Assembly: GCF_020329485.1 (NCBI RefSeq)
Contig: NZ_JAGKJI010000005.1
Span: 62,001-126,000, forward strand
Direction of reading: 5' to 3'
Length of the DNA stretch: 64,000 bases
DNA from: Bradyrhizobium cenepequi
Lineage (GTDB): Bacteria > Pseudomonadota > Alphaproteobacteria > Rhizobiales > Xanthobacteraceae
The notes under the pieces were generated by a model. It had not been told where the DNA came from and did no database searches. It saw nothing but the letters and a program-made list of their open reading frames with translations. Positions 49,871-59,442 of the stretch are shown here, piece after piece. Numbering within the stretch: position 1 is the stretch's first letter; each line of letters opens with the position of its first letter. The translations under genes and the position numbers were made by a program.

Positions 49871-50521
49871 ATGGTCAGCCGCAGGATCTTCGTCGGGGGT
49901 GCAGTGGCGATACTGGCCGAACCTTTGTGCTCCCGGACCTTGCAGGCGGAGCCGGCGATGAGCCGAATCACGGCCTATGCCTTCTCCTTTCCGGCGCTGC
50001 AGGGCGGCGACATCCGCCTCGCCGAGCATGCGGGCCATCCGTTCCTGATCGTCAACACCGCTTCGCTGTGCGGTTTCACCCCGCAATATGCAGGGCTGCA
50101 GGCCCTGTGGACAGAGTTCCGCGACCGCGGCCTGGTCGTCATCGGCATCCCCTCGAACGATTTCGGCAGCCAGGAACCTGGCGGAGCAAACGAGATCGCT
50201 GAGACGGCGCACCATCAGTATGGCGTCACCTTTCCGATCGCAGCCAAGGCCGTGGTGAAGGGTCCCAATGCACATCCATTTTACAGATGGGCTGCCGAGG
50301 CACGCCCGAAGGATGTCCCGCGTTGGAACTTCCACAAATATCTGATCGGACGCGACGGCTATATCGCCGACGTCTTCCCTGAGCAGGTTCCGCCGGAGGA
50401 CACGAGGGGTCAAGACCACCATCGCGCGGGCGCTGGCGGCGGCTTGATCTCCGCAATTAACCTGTGCAGGAAGCCGGCCCCCGTTGCATTGGCGGGTGAC
50501 GAGCATCTAGGCTACTATTAG
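49871..50521 (+). CDS. Glutathione peroxidase, C-terminus altered by an apparent frameshift
   Basis: The protein reduces peroxides with thiols. It has a twin-arginine-like start (SRRIFVGGAVAILAEPLCS), TASLCGFTPQYAGL with catalytic Cys67, PSNDFGSQEPG with the Gln region and WNFHKYLIGRDG with the Trp-Asn pair. After PPEDTR the frame switches. The four-G run at 50406-50409 looks one base too long: deleting one G restores VKTTIARALAAA and a stop at 50447, the normal family end. As read, it instead carries an unrelated 36-residue tail to 50521. Either a true mutation or a sequencing error. ATG 49871 has AAGGGG upstream. Confidence 0.85.
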   Translation: MVSRRIFVGGAVAILAEPLCSRTLQAEPAMSRITAYAFSFPALQGGDIRLAEHAGHPFLIVNTASLCGFTPQYAGLQALWTEFRDRGLVVIGIPSNDFGSQEPGGANEIAETAHHQYGVTFPIAAKAVVKGPNAHPFYRWAAEARPKDVPRWNFHKYLIGRDGYIADVFPEQVPPEDTRGQDHHRAGAGGGLISAINLCRKPAPVALAGDEHLGYY

Positions 50522-50590
50522 TTGAGGTAGGAGGCAGTTCGGCGGGTGTTGGATACCTCTATCCGCACGATAGCTCTAGGGAACACAACC

Positions 50591-51592
50591 ATGCGCATTG
50601 CGGCAGGTCTGATTTTTGCGGGTGCGGTTTCGCTGCTTTCGTCGACTGCGGCTTGGTCGCAGACTCCACCCGCCGCCAAAGCTGCTCCCCCCACCAAGGG
50701 CGCGAACGCCGCTCCGCCTCCTGCACAGCAGGCGGCCGCTCCGCAGGCGGCACCTGCGCCGGTTCCTGCCGCAGCCCCCGCCCAGCCACCGCAGCCCGCG
50801 CGCGCTCCTTGCAACAATCCGAATGCACTCGGCGTCGGTCGCACAGTCGAGATCGACACCACGGGCGGCCCCGGCTTCGGCTTCGAGCATTTCAAGCAGC
50901 TCGACTTCCTGCGCGACCACGAAGTGGTCCTCACCTTCGACGACGGCCCGTGGCCGACCAACACGCCTGCCGTGCTGAAGGCGCTGGCGGACGAATGCAC
51001 CACCGGCATCTTCTTCCCGATCGGCAAACACGCGACCTACCATCCCGAGATCCTCAAGCAGGTTTACAACGCCGGACACACCGTCGGCGCCCACACCTGG
51101 TCGCATGCCAACCTGAACAACAAGAAGCTGACCGAGGACCAGCGCAAGGATGAGATCGAGAAGGGTTTCTCCGCGGTCAAATGGGCGCTCGGCGTCTCGC
51201 CGGCACCGTTCTTCCGCTTCCCGGCGCTGCAGCATCCGCCGGAAATGGTGACCTATCTCGGCACCCGCAACATCGCCATGTTCTCTTGTGACCTCGACTC
51301 ATTCGACTTCAGGGCGAGCAAGCCGCAGGCGGTGATCGACACCGTGATGAAGAAGGTCGACAAGCTCGGCAAGGGCATCATCCTGATGCACGACTTCCAG
51401 AAGCACACCGCGGAAGCCCTGCCCGAACTGTTGAGTCGCCTGAAGGCTGGCGGCTACAAGGTCGTCGCGATGCGCGCCAAATTCCCGGTGCAGACGCTGC
51501 CGCAATATGACCAGGAGCTCATCAAGGACGCCAAGCTGCCGACGGTGACCGCGCGGCCGGTCAACAGTGTCGTAACGACGGTCCCCGAATAG
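50591..51592 (+). CDS. Polysaccharide deacetylase (NodB homology domain)
   Basis: This exported 333-residue enzyme has a signal peptide (IAAGLIFAGAVSLLSSTAAW), an Ala/Pro-rich linker (about 30-80) and a NodB domain: LTFDDGPWPTNTPAVL with the first metal Asp, HTWSHANLN with two His and RFPALQHPPE. Normal deacetylases have RxPyg here, matching RFPAL. It probably deacetylates peptidoglycan or an exopolysaccharide in the periplasm. No nod genes are nearby, so it is not a Nod-factor gene. An upstream in-frame start at 50546 has no clear signal; ATG 50591 is preferred. Confidence 0.88.
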   Translation: MRIAAGLIFAGAVSLLSSTAAWSQTPPAAKAAPPTKGANAAPPPAQQAAAPQAAPAPVPAAAPAQPPQPARAPCNNPNALGVGRTVEIDTTGGPGFGFEHFKQLDFLRDHEVVLTFDDGPWPTNTPAVLKALADECTTGIFFPIGKHATYHPEILKQVYNAGHTVGAHTWSHANLNNKKLTEDQRKDEIEKGFSAVKWALGVSPAPFFRFPALQHPPEMVTYLGTRNIAMFSCDLDSFDFRASKPQAVIDTVMKKVDKLGKGIILMHDFQKHTAEALPELLSRLKAGGYKVVAMRAKFPVQTLPQYDQELIKDAKLPTVTARPVNSVVTTVPE

Positions 51593-51606
51593 CGTCACGC
51601 GTCATC

Positions 51607-52164
51607 GTGCCGGCGTTGCGTTTCGAAGGCTATGTCATCGTCTCCGCCGATGGACGGCTGGCCAACGCCGATAACGTGATGCCGAACGAATTGAAGTTCG
51701 AGGGCGACAAGAAGTTCTTCTCGGCCGCGCTCGATCGCGCCGACTTGATCGTGCATGGCCGCAATTCATACGAGGACCAGCCGAACTCGCCGCAGCGAAA
51801 GCGCATCATCGTAACGCGCAAGGTGCGCGCCACCGCGTCCGATTCCGCAAATCCGATGGCCACGCTCTGGAATCCTGCCGGCGCCTCGTTCGAGACGACG
51901 AGCACGAAAGCGGGCGTCACCTCCGGGACCGTCGCGATCATCGGCGGCCCTTCGGTGTTCGATATGTTCATGGACCGCTACGACACCTTCTGGCTGTCGC
52001 AGGCGCCGCGGGTGAGGCTGCCCGACGGCGAGCCCTGTTTTCCCGGCGTCCCTGCCCGCTCGCCGCAGCAAATCCTCGCATCCCACGGCCTGCAGCCCGG
52101 CGAGCCAAAGCTGCTGGAGCCGGATCAGGATGTCACCGTCACGCCGTGGCGGCGCGACGCTTAG
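51607..52164 (+). CDS. Dihydrofolate reductase/RibD-C family protein
   Basis: The 185-residue product belongs to the RibD C-terminal/DHFR-like reductase superfamily: EGYVIVSADGRLANADNVMP as the first strand-turn, FFSAALDRADLIVHGRNSYE, and the NADPH-binding VAIIGGPSVFDMFMDRYDTF. Precise substrate unknown; family members reduce pterin- or flavin-related compounds. It starts at a GTG at 51607, 14 bases after the deacetylase gene, so may be co-transcribed. Confidence 0.82.
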   Translation: MPALRFEGYVIVSADGRLANADNVMPNELKFEGDKKFFSAALDRADLIVHGRNSYEDQPNSPQRKRIIVTRKVRATASDSANPMATLWNPAGASFETTSTKAGVTSGTVAIIGGPSVFDMFMDRYDTFWLSQAPRVRLPDGEPCFPGVPARSPQQILASHGLQPGEPKLLEPDQDVTVTPWRRDA

Positions 52165-52170
52165 GTATCC

Positions 52171-52259
52171 TAGCCCGTGTGAAGCGCCAGCGTAACCCGG
52201 GACCGCTCGCAACACGGACAGAGCGTCCCGGGTTATGCGTTCCGCTCCACCCGGGCTAC
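52171..52259. repeat. Palindromic intergenic repeat, CGGGTTACGCG variant, copy 1
   Basis: TAGCCCGTGTGAAGCG and AACCCGGGACCGCTCG are mirrored by CGTCCCGGGTTATGCG and CGCTCCACCCGGGCTA. Same family as 57383-57475. It starts six bases after the stop at 52164. Confidence 0.8.
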
Positions 52260-52282
52260 AAGCTCTCTTCACCTCTCTCTAG

Positions 52283-52735
52283 TTAGACGTCGCCGTAGGC
52301 AGCCTCGGCGTTGCGGGGTGTTCGGCCGTAGCCGGCGAGGATGAACAGCGCGCCGATGATCGACAGGTTCTTCAGCGCCTCCATCAGCGTATGGGCATTG
52401 TCTGGCGCAGGCTGATTCCAGAAATCGTGGAAGTAGTAGGTCGCGCCGATCACGAGGATGATGAGCAGGATCGAGAAGAAGCGTACCAGCCAGTTCAGCG
52501 CGATCATCAGGCCGGCGATGATCTCGAACGCCCCGACCGAGATCGCAATCAATTGCATGATCGGCATTCCCGCCATGCTTTCGAGCTGCTGCGCATAGGA
52601 TACTGCAAATTCGGGAATGGTGACCTTGGCTGCGAAGGAATCCGCGGTCGCCTGGATCGCCAGCAGCTTGCTTGCTCCCGAATAGATGAACAGCACGGCG
52701 AACAAGACTCGTCCGAAAGCAATGAACCCCGGCAT
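52283..52735 (-). CDS. DoxX family membrane protein
   Basis: The 150-residue product has four hydrophobic helices: GRVLFAVLFIYSGASKLLAI (first helix with the DoxX GxxK/SGxxK motif), GMPIMQLIAISVGAFEIIAG, LVRFFSILLIILVIGATYYF and LSIIGALFILAGYG. DoxX proteins are quinone- or redox-linked membrane proteins of varied use. ATG 52735 has GGGGA upstream; ATG 52747 is the alternative. Confidence 0.85.
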   Translation of the reverse strand: MPGFIAFGRVLFAVLFIYSGASKLLAIQATADSFAAKVTIPEFAVSYAQQLESMAGMPIMQLIAISVGAFEIIAGLMIALNWLVRFFSILLIILVIGATYYFHDFWNQPAPDNAHTLMEALKNLSIIGALFILAGYGRTPRNAEAAYGDV

Positions 52736-52839
52736 GGTCGTCCCCATTGATCGCAGTCATGAACCAAGCGCGGAACGATTATGGTCGTTCCGCCCGCTGC
52801 GAGCAATCGAATCCGACTGTACCGAATGCTCCTTGCCTT

Positions 52840-55149
52840 CTAGCCGAACAAGGTCGGCTGTGCGCGGCCCGCGCGCTCCTGCGCCTCGACGGCGGCGACC
52901 GCCGTCATATTGAGGACACCTCGCGCCGTCACCGACGGCGTGAGGATATGCGCCGGCCGGGCCGGGCCGATCAGGATCGGGCCGACGGGAAGCGCGTCGC
53001 CCAGCGACTTGATCATCTGGTAGGCGATATTGGCCGCATCGAGGTTCGGCATGATCAGGATATTGGCCTCGCCTTCCAGTTTCGAGCCCGGCAGCACCAG
53101 ATCGCGCATGGTCTGCGACAGCGCGGTGTCGCCCTGCATCTCGCCGTCGGCCTCGATCTCCGGATGCTTCTCCTTCAGGAACTGCGTGGCGCGCCGCATC
53201 TTGCGCGAGGATTCGGTGTCGTAGCTGCCGAAATCGGAATGCGACACGAACGCGACCTTGGGCTTTAGACTGAAGCGCTGGACATGGATCGCCGCGAGCG
53301 ATGCCATCTCCGAGAGCTCTTCCGGGCTTGGATTCGGCCGTACCTGCGTATCGGCGATGAAATAGGCGCCCTTGGTCGAGATCATCAGCGCCAGCGCCGC
53401 ATAGTCGCTGACGCCAGGCAGGAAGCCGATGATCTCGCGCACGTGGCGCAGATGGCTCATGTAGCGGCCCTCGACGCCGCACAGCATGGCATCGGCCTCG
53501 CCGCGCACCACCGCGAGCGCCGCAATCACCGTGTTGTTGGTACGCACCACCGTGCGCGCGGCATCCGGTGTCACGCCACGCCGTCCGGCAGCCTCGATAT
53601 AGGACTGCACATAGGAACGGTAGCGCGGGTCGTCCTCGGGATTGACGAGGTCGAAATCCTTGCCGGCCTTGATGGCAAGGCCAAACCGCTTGATGCGGGT
53701 TTCGACCACCGAGGGCCGCCCGACCAGGATCGGCCGCGCCAGCTTCTCTTCCAGCACCACCTGCGTGGCGCGCAGCACGCGCTCATCCTCGCCTTCGGCA
53801 TAGATTACGCGCACAGGCTGCGTCTTGGCCTTGGCGAACACCGGCTTCATGACAAGACCAGAGCGGAAGGCGAAGCGCTCGAGCAGCGCGGTATATTCAT
53901 CGAAGTTCTTGATCGGCCGCGTCGCCACGCCCGATTCCATCGCTGCCCTCGCCACCGCCGGCGCGATGCGCAGGATCAGGCGCGGGTCGAATGGGCTCGG
54001 GATCAGCGAGCCCGGCCCAAAGCCCTGCGCCTCGCCGCTGTCGAAGCGCGATGCCACCGCATCGGACGGCGGATCGCGCGCGAGCTGCGCGATCGCGTCC
54101 ACCGCCGCATGCTTCATCGCCTCATTGATCGCGGTCGCGCCGACGTCGAGCGCGCCGCGGAAGATGAAGGGAAAGCACAGGACGTTGTTGACCTGGTTCG
54201 GAAAGTCCGAACGTCCCGTGCAGATCATGGCGTCGGGGCGCGCTTTCCGCGCCTCGTCCGGCATGATCTCGGGCACCGGGTTGGCGAGCGCCATGATCAG
54301 CGGCTGCTCCGCCATCTGCTTTGCCATTTCCGGCTTCAGCACATTCGGCGCCGAGAGCCCTAAGAAGATGTCGGCGCCGCCGATCACGTCCGCCAGCACC
54401 CGCGCATCGGTCTTCTGCGCGTAGACAGCCTTCCAGCGGTCCATCAAGGTGTTACGACCCTCATGCACGACGCCGTCGATGTCGCAGACCCAGATGTTCT
54501 TGCGCTGCGCCCCCATCGACACCAGCAGATTGAGGCAGGCGATCGCGGCCGCACCGGCGCCGGAGCAGACGATCTTCACCTCGGAGAGCTTCTTGCCGTT
54601 CAGCAGCAACGCGTTGACGATGGCAGCGCCCACGATGATGGCCGTGCCGTGCTGGTCGTCGTGGAAGACCGGGATCTTCATCCGCTCCTTGAGCTGCGTC
54701 TCGATCTCGAAGCATTCAGGCCCGCGGATGTCCTCCAGATTGATGCCGCCGAAGGTCGGCTCCAGCGCCGCCACCGTCTCGACCACGCGCTCGATCGTGT
54801 CGGCCTTGATCTCGATGTCGAACACGTCGATGCCGGCGAATTTCTTGAACAGCACCGCCTTGCCTTCCATGACCGGCTTCGAGGCCAGCGGGCCGATATT
54901 GCCGAGCCCGAGCACTGCAGTACCGTTACTGACCACCGCGACCAGATTCGCGCGCGCCGTCAGCGAGGCGGCTTCGGCGGGGTTGTTCGCGATCTCCGTG
55001 CAGGCTGCGGCCACGCCAGGCGAATAGGCGAGCGCGAGGTCGCGCTGGTTGGCGAGCGGCTTGATCGCCTGAATCTCAAGTTTGCCCGGTCGCGGCAGCC
55101 GGTGATAGGCCAGCGCCGCGGAATGAAGATCTTCAGAAGAGGATGACAT
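52840..55149 (-). CDS. maeB: NADP-dependent malic enzyme, phosphotransacetylase-fused
   Basis: MaeB decarboxylates malate to pyruvate with NADP, feeding pyruvate from C4-dicarboxylates. The 769-residue length is typical of the fused form. The N-terminal half has [34 protein letters not shown] and [20 protein letters not shown], with [14 protein letters not shown] as the dinucleotide site. From about residue 440 comes a phosphotransacetylase-like domain ([38 protein letters not shown]), usually regulatory through acetyl-CoA. Divergent from 55394, with about 240 bases between. Confidence 0.94.
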   Translation of the reverse strand: MSSSSEDLHSAALAYHRLPRPGKLEIQAIKPLANQRDLALAYSPGVAAACTEIANNPAEAASLTARANLVAVVSNGTAVLGLGNIGPLASKPVMEGKAVLFKKFAGIDVFDIEIKADTIERVVETVAALEPTFGGINLEDIRGPECFEIETQLKERMKIPVFHDDQHGTAIIVGAAIVNALLLNGKKLSEVKIVCSGAGAAAIACLNLLVSMGAQRKNIWVCDIDGVVHEGRNTLMDRWKAVYAQKTDARVLADVIGGADIFLGLSAPNVLKPEMAKQMAEQPLIMALANPVPEIMPDEARKARPDAMICTGRSDFPNQVNNVLCFPFIFRGALDVGATAINEAMKHAAVDAIAQLARDPPSDAVASRFDSGEAQGFGPGSLIPSPFDPRLILRIAPAVARAAMESGVATRPIKNFDEYTALLERFAFRSGLVMKPVFAKAKTQPVRVIYAEGEDERVLRATQVVLEEKLARPILVGRPSVVETRIKRFGLAIKAGKDFDLVNPEDDPRYRSYVQSYIEAAGRRGVTPDAARTVVRTNNTVIAALAVVRGEADAMLCGVEGRYMSHLRHVREIIGFLPGVSDYAALALMISTKGAYFIADTQVRPNPSPEELSEMASLAAIHVQRFSLKPKVAFVSHSDFGSYDTESSRKMRRATQFLKEKHPEIEADGEMQGDTALSQTMRDLVLPGSKLEGEANILIMPNLDAANIAYQMIKSLGDALPVGPILIGPARPAHILTPSVTARGVLNMTAVAAVEAQERAGRAQPTLFG

Positions 55150-55393
55150 CGTACTCTCGCGTTTCCGGCCTCAAGCTCTTATTCTGTGCGGGTCTAACAA
55201 GGCCAGTTGTCCGGTAGATAGAGCCCGGATGTGAAGCACGCCGAGCCCCCTTGATGCAACATCGGATAGCACCCCCGTCAACAACCGTCCGGCGGCGCAA
55301 TATTTGAAGCCTTATCGCCCTTTCCTTCCCGGGTCATCTCCTTGAGAACATGGCAATTTGTTCCCCGCATGATCGAAATTCGGAGCTGAGTGG

Positions 55394-57373
55394 ATGATAC
55401 GGATTTTGATCGGCCTGATCGCCGCGGTCGTGGTCGCCGCGGCCAGCCTGCTCGGCTTCAATCTCTACGTGCAGCATCGCATGACCAGCGGCATCGAGGC
55501 GGCCTTCGCGCAGGTCCGCGCCGCCGGCGGCAAGGCCAGTCACGGCAAGGTGACGGTGGATATGTTGGCGCGCACCGTCACAGTCGTGGACATCATAGCC
55601 GAATCTGCGGCGCAACCACCGGCGCGGCTGAAGATCGCAAGCCTGATCGCCACCGGCATCCGCCAGCCCGATCGGGCGCGCGTCTCCGCCGAAAGCATCG
55701 AACTGGCCGACATCGAGCTGGCAACGGAGGTGACCGACCAGGTACCGGCCAAGGTCACCTACAAGGTGCCGCGCTTCGCAGTGAAGGATTATTCCGGCCC
55801 CTCCAGCCCGGCGCAACTGCCGGCCTCGGAATCCCTGATCGACATCTATCGCTTTGCGCTCCAGCAATTCACCGTCGTCGCCGCCTCGTCGGTCACAATC
55901 CCCTCGCTGAGCGGCACGATCAATGACGGCGCGGGGACGCTAGGCGGCGGCGAGTTCGCCTATTCGGGCATTGCGCTGCAGGACATTAAGGATGGCAAGG
56001 TCGCCAGCACCAAAGTGGACGGGTTCACCTTCGCGGTGAACGCGCCACAGGCGGGCCGGCGCGAGAAGCTGACCGGCACTCTCTCCAATCTCGTCGCGCA
56101 TGATTTCGACGCGACAGCGGCCGGCACTGTGCTCGATCCCGAGAGGTCGAACGACGACAGCTATCACCGCGTCTACCGGCAAGTCTCGGCCGGCCCCTAT
56201 GTGCTGACCTCCGACAAGGGCATGAGGGCGCAGATCGACAGCATCACGATCGACGATATCGCGGTACGCCCCTCAAGGCTGCAATTGGGGGCGATCTTCG
56301 CGCTCATGCCGCAGCCCGGAGCCGGCCCTCCGACCCAGGCCCAGGCGCGCGAGGTCATGGAGAAGATGGCCGGCCTCTATGAGGGCATTCGCATCGGCAA
56401 TGCGGAATTGCGCGGACACGCGATGCGGACGCCGCAAGGACCTTTCAAGCTGGCGGCGATCCGCGCCAATTTGGAAGATGGCCGCGGCCAATTAGCGCTT
56501 GAGGGACTGGAGGTCGAGACGCCAAAGGGGCCGTTCAGGTTCGACCGTTTTGCGTTGAACTCTTTCGACATCCCGCAACTGATGCGTTTCGCGGCGCGCG
56601 CCAACGCAGGGTCGAAGCCCACGCCGGAGGAGATCTTTAGGTTATTCGGGGTGTTCGAAGGCGTCGAGATCAAGGGCGCCGCCACGCCCTTCCGCAATAC
56701 CAACAAGCTCATCAACATCGACACCATCAGCCTGGGCTGGGGCCAGTTCGTCGGCCCCGTCCCCAGCAAGGCGCATCTGGTCGCGAAGCTGAACGTTCCG
56801 ATCGATGCGACCGATCCGGCGATGCAGCCGCTTGCGGCGGCCGGCATCGACCGGGCGGCCATCGACATCGATCTCGGCGCAGGCTGGACCGAGCAGTCAG
56901 GCGCCTTCGTGCTCGCGCCCGCGAGGCTCGAGATCGGCAACCTCGTGAAAGCATCGGCCCGCGTTGCGCTCACCAATGTGCCGCGTGGTGTGTTCTCCAC
57001 CGATCCGGCACAAGCCGCAAACATGGCAACCCAGATCGAAGCAGGAGCCATCGAGTTCACCTTGCGCGACAGCGGCTGCGTCGATCTTGCGGTCGCGCAA
57101 TATGCCGGCGCTCGGAACGTCAGTCGCGAGGCCGCGAGAGGCGCCATCACCGACCAGATCAAGGCGTTTGGCCAAACCATCGCCGCCGCCAACCCCGACG
57201 CCGCCGCCGCGGTAGACGCCGTGATCCGCTTTGTCGAGACCCCGGGACAAACGCTGATCATCAAGCTGACGCCACTCGGCAAGGTGCCGGGACTCCAACT
57301 CGTTCAGCTCCTCAAGACCGACCCGCTGATCGCGCTCGCGCAATTCCGCATCGAGGCGTCGACCGGGCTCTGA
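55394..57373 (+). CDS. Large exported protein of unknown function
   Basis: The 659-residue product has an N-terminal hydrophobic anchor (MIRILIGLIAAVVVAAASLL) and then a long region of repeated beta-strand and helix elements, such as SLIATGIRQPDRARVSAESI, FAYSGIALQDIKDGKVASTK and LEGLEVETPKGPFRFDRFAL. This layout (anchor plus long beta-rich body with I-D-I-D-x-I patterns) resembles periplasmic or intermembrane lipid-transport-like proteins (AsmA or DUF945 type), but I cannot assign a family. It probably resides in the periplasm, tethered to the inner membrane. Not in an operon. Confidence 0.7.
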   Translation: MIRILIGLIAAVVVAAASLLGFNLYVQHRMTSGIEAAFAQVRAAGGKASHGKVTVDMLARTVTVVDIIAESAAQPPARLKIASLIATGIRQPDRARVSAESIELADIELATEVTDQVPAKVTYKVPRFAVKDYSGPSSPAQLPASESLIDIYRFALQQFTVVAASSVTIPSLSGTINDGAGTLGGGEFAYSGIALQDIKDGKVASTKVDGFTFAVNAPQAGRREKLTGTLSNLVAHDFDATAAGTVLDPERSNDDSYHRVYRQVSAGPYVLTSDKGMRAQIDSITIDDIAVRPSRLQLGAIFALMPQPGAGPPTQAQAREVMEKMAGLYEGIRIGNAELRGHAMRTPQGPFKLAAIRANLEDGRGQLALEGLEVETPKGPFRFDRFALNSFDIPQLMRFAARANAGSKPTPEEIFRLFGVFEGVEIKGAATPFRNTNKLINIDTISLGWGQFVGPVPSKAHLVAKLNVPIDATDPAMQPLAAAGIDRAAIDIDLGAGWTEQSGAFVLAPARLEIGNLVKASARVALTNVPRGVFSTDPAQAANMATQIEAGAIEFTLRDSGCVDLAVAQYAGARNVSREAARGAITDQIKAFGQTIAAANPDAAAAVDAVIRFVETPGQTLIIKLTPLGKVPGLQLVQLLKTDPLIALAQFRIEASTGL

Positions 57374-57382
57374 GCCGAGTGC

Positions 57383-57475
57383 CGTAGCCTGGGTGGAGCG
57401 CCAGCGTAACCGGGACCGCTCGTAAACTCTGACGCAGATGCCCCGGGTTACGCGTTCCACTCCACCCGGGCTACG
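57383..57475. repeat. Palindromic intergenic repeat, CGGGTTACGCG variant, copy 2
   Basis: CGTAGCCTGGGTGGAGCGCC and GTAACCGGGACCGCTCG are mirrored by CCCCGGGTTACGCGTTCC and ACTCCACCCGGGCTACG. It lies between converging genes ending at 57373 and 57480, leaving room for little else. Confidence 0.85.
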
Positions 57476-57479
57476 AGCA

Positions 57480-59252
57480 TCACTTGTTCGGCAGGTTGAC
57501 CCTGATGTGAAGCTCGCGGAGCTGCTTGGTCGTCGCTTCCGACGGCGCGCCCATCAGGAGATCGACCGCCTGCTGGTTCATTGGGAACAGCGAGATCTCG
57601 CGCAGATTCGTGGTGCCGCACAACAGCATCACGATGCGATCGAGCCCTGCTGCCATGCCGCCATGCGGCGGCGCGCCGTACTGGAAGGCCCGGTACATGC
57701 CGCCGAAGCGCTCGACCACGTCCTCTTCGCCATAGCCCGCGATCTGGAACGCCTTCACCATCGCTTCCGGCTTGTGGTTACGGATGCCGCCGGAGGCGAT
57801 CTCGTAGCCGTTGCAGGCGATGTCGTACTGGAACGCCTTGATCGTCAGCGGATCCTGCGTCTGCAGCGCTTCCAATCCGCCCTGCGGCATCGAGAACGGG
57901 TTGTGCGAGAAGTCGATCTTCTTGTCTTCCTCGTTGTACTCGTACATCGGGAAGTCGACAATCCAGGCGAGCTCGAACCGGTCCTTGTCGATCAGGTTCA
58001 GCTCCTCGCCAAGTTTGGTCCGCGCAAGGCCGGCGAACTTCCAGAACTTGTCGGGCTCGCCGGCGACGAAGAATGCCGCGTCGCCTTCCTGAAGGCCGAG
58101 CTGTTCACGAACCGCAGCGGTCCGTTCGGGGCCGATATTGTTGGCAAGCGGACCGGCGCCCTCGCCGCCTTCGCGCCAGAAGATGTAGCCGAGTCCCGGC
58201 TGGCCTTCGCCCTGCGCCCAGGAGTTCATGCGGTCCGCGAAGGCACGGCTGCCGCCACCCTTCGCCGGGATCGCCCACACCTGGTTCTTCGGGTCCTCCA
58301 GCATCCGCGCGAACACCTTGAAGCCGGAGCCGCGGAAATGCTCGGAGACCTCCTGCATCACGATCGGGTTGCGCAAATCGGGCTTGTCGGTGCCGTATTT
58401 GCGGATTGCTTCGGCAAACGGAATGCGCGGCCAGTTCTTCGTCACCGGCTTGCCTTTGGCAAAATCTTCGAACACGCCAGTGATGACGGGCTCCATCGCT
58501 GCGAATACGTCGTCCTGGGTCACAAAACTCATTTCGACGTCGAGCTGGTAGAACTCGCCCGGCAGGCGGTCGGCGCGCGGGTCCTCGTCGCGGAAGCAGG
58601 GCGCGATCTGGAAATAGCGATCGAAGCCCGACATCATGATGAGCTGCTTGTACTGCTGCGGCGCCTGCGGCAGCGCGTAGAACTTGCCAGGATGGATGCG
58701 CGAGGGCACCAGGAAATCGCGCGCGCCCTCTGGCGAGGATGCCGTCAGGATCGGCGTCTGGAATTCGAAGAAGCCCTGCTCCTTCATCCGCTTGCGCATG
58801 GAATCGACGATCGCGCCGCGGGTCATGATGTTCTGGTGCAGCTTCTCGCGACGCAGGTCGAGGAAACGGTACTTAAGCCTTATGTCCTCAGGATATTCCT
58901 GCTCGCCGAACACCGGCAGCGGCAGCTCGGCGGCGGGGCCGAGCACCTCGATCTCGCTGACATAGATCTCGACCTGCCCGGTCGGAAGTTCCGGATTATC
59001 GGTACCTTCAGGGCGGCGGCGGACCTTGCCGTCCATCCGCACCACCCATTCGGAGCGCAGCTTCTCGGCATCGTGGAACGCTGCCGAATCCGGGTCCGCC
59101 ACGCATTGGGTGATGCCGTAATGGTCGCGCAGGTCGATGAACAGCACGCCGCCATGGTCGCGAACGCGATGGACCCAGCCGGAAAGGCGGACCGTCTCGC
59201 CGATATGGCTCTCGCGGAGCGCGCCGCATGTATGTGACCGGTAGCGATGCAT
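57480..59252 (-). CDS. aspS: Aspartyl-tRNA synthetase
   Basis: AspRS charges tRNA-Asp; in bacteria that use GatCAB it may also mischarge tRNA-Asn. The 590-residue length is the bacterial type. The N-terminal OB fold ([34 protein letters not shown]) binds the anticodon, class II motif 2 is [16 protein letters not shown] and the bacterial GAD insertion follows. Motif 3 is [19 protein letters not shown] single gene with no sign of linked tRNA. Confidence 0.95.
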   Translation of the reverse strand: MHRYRSHTCGALRESHIGETVRLSGWVHRVRDHGGVLFIDLRDHYGITQCVADPDSAAFHDAEKLRSEWVVRMDGKVRRRPEGTDNPELPTGQVEIYVSEIEVLGPAAELPLPVFGEQEYPEDIRLKYRFLDLRREKLHQNIMTRGAIVDSMRKRMKEQGFFEFQTPILTASSPEGARDFLVPSRIHPGKFYALPQAPQQYKQLIMMSGFDRYFQIAPCFRDEDPRADRLPGEFYQLDVEMSFVTQDDVFAAMEPVITGVFEDFAKGKPVTKNWPRIPFAEAIRKYGTDKPDLRNPIVMQEVSEHFRGSGFKVFARMLEDPKNQVWAIPAKGGGSRAFADRMNSWAQGEGQPGLGYIFWREGGEGAGPLANNIGPERTAAVREQLGLQEGDAAFFVAGEPDKFWKFAGLARTKLGEELNLIDKDRFELAWIVDFPMYEYNEEDKKIDFSHNPFSMPQGGLEALQTQDPLTIKAFQYDIACNGYEIASGGIRNHKPEAMVKAFQIAGYGEEDVVERFGGMYRAFQYGAPPHGGMAAGLDRIVMLLCGTTNLREISLFPMNQQAVDLLMGAPSEATTKQLRELHIRVNLPNK

Positions 59253-59442
59253 GGACTTCCCAAACAGATGTCGGAGGGTTCGAATCGGGCGGCCAATGGC
59301 CTGCCTGAATTTGCGCAGGGTTTACCCGAGGCCGCGAGGGGCGGCAACCGAGGGAACGCCCTGTTTTGCGCCCGAACCGGACATTTTCGGCCCCTTGGCG
59401 CGAAGTGTTTGCCTATTGGCGGCCCGAGCCTATCTTTAGGCT

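Noticed and set aside
50591..51592. Nodulation NodB
   Set aside because: The NodB domain is common in peptidoglycan and chitin deacetylases. The Pro-rich exported form and lack of nod genes argue against a Nod-factor role.
57438..59237. Very long open frame antisense to aspS
   Set aside because: High-G+C genes produce long antisense frames. The sense frame has all AspRS motifs, and the antisense protein shows only His/Arg/Val-rich mirror composition. The same applies to long antisense frames over serA (7002-8906), the siderophore receptor (12120-14102) and the ABC-F gene (26185-27864).
59270..59300. GGTTCGAATCGG looks like a tRNA T-loop
   Set aside because: No acceptor stem, anticodon arm or D-loop can be drawn around it. 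No tRNA was found anywhere in the window.
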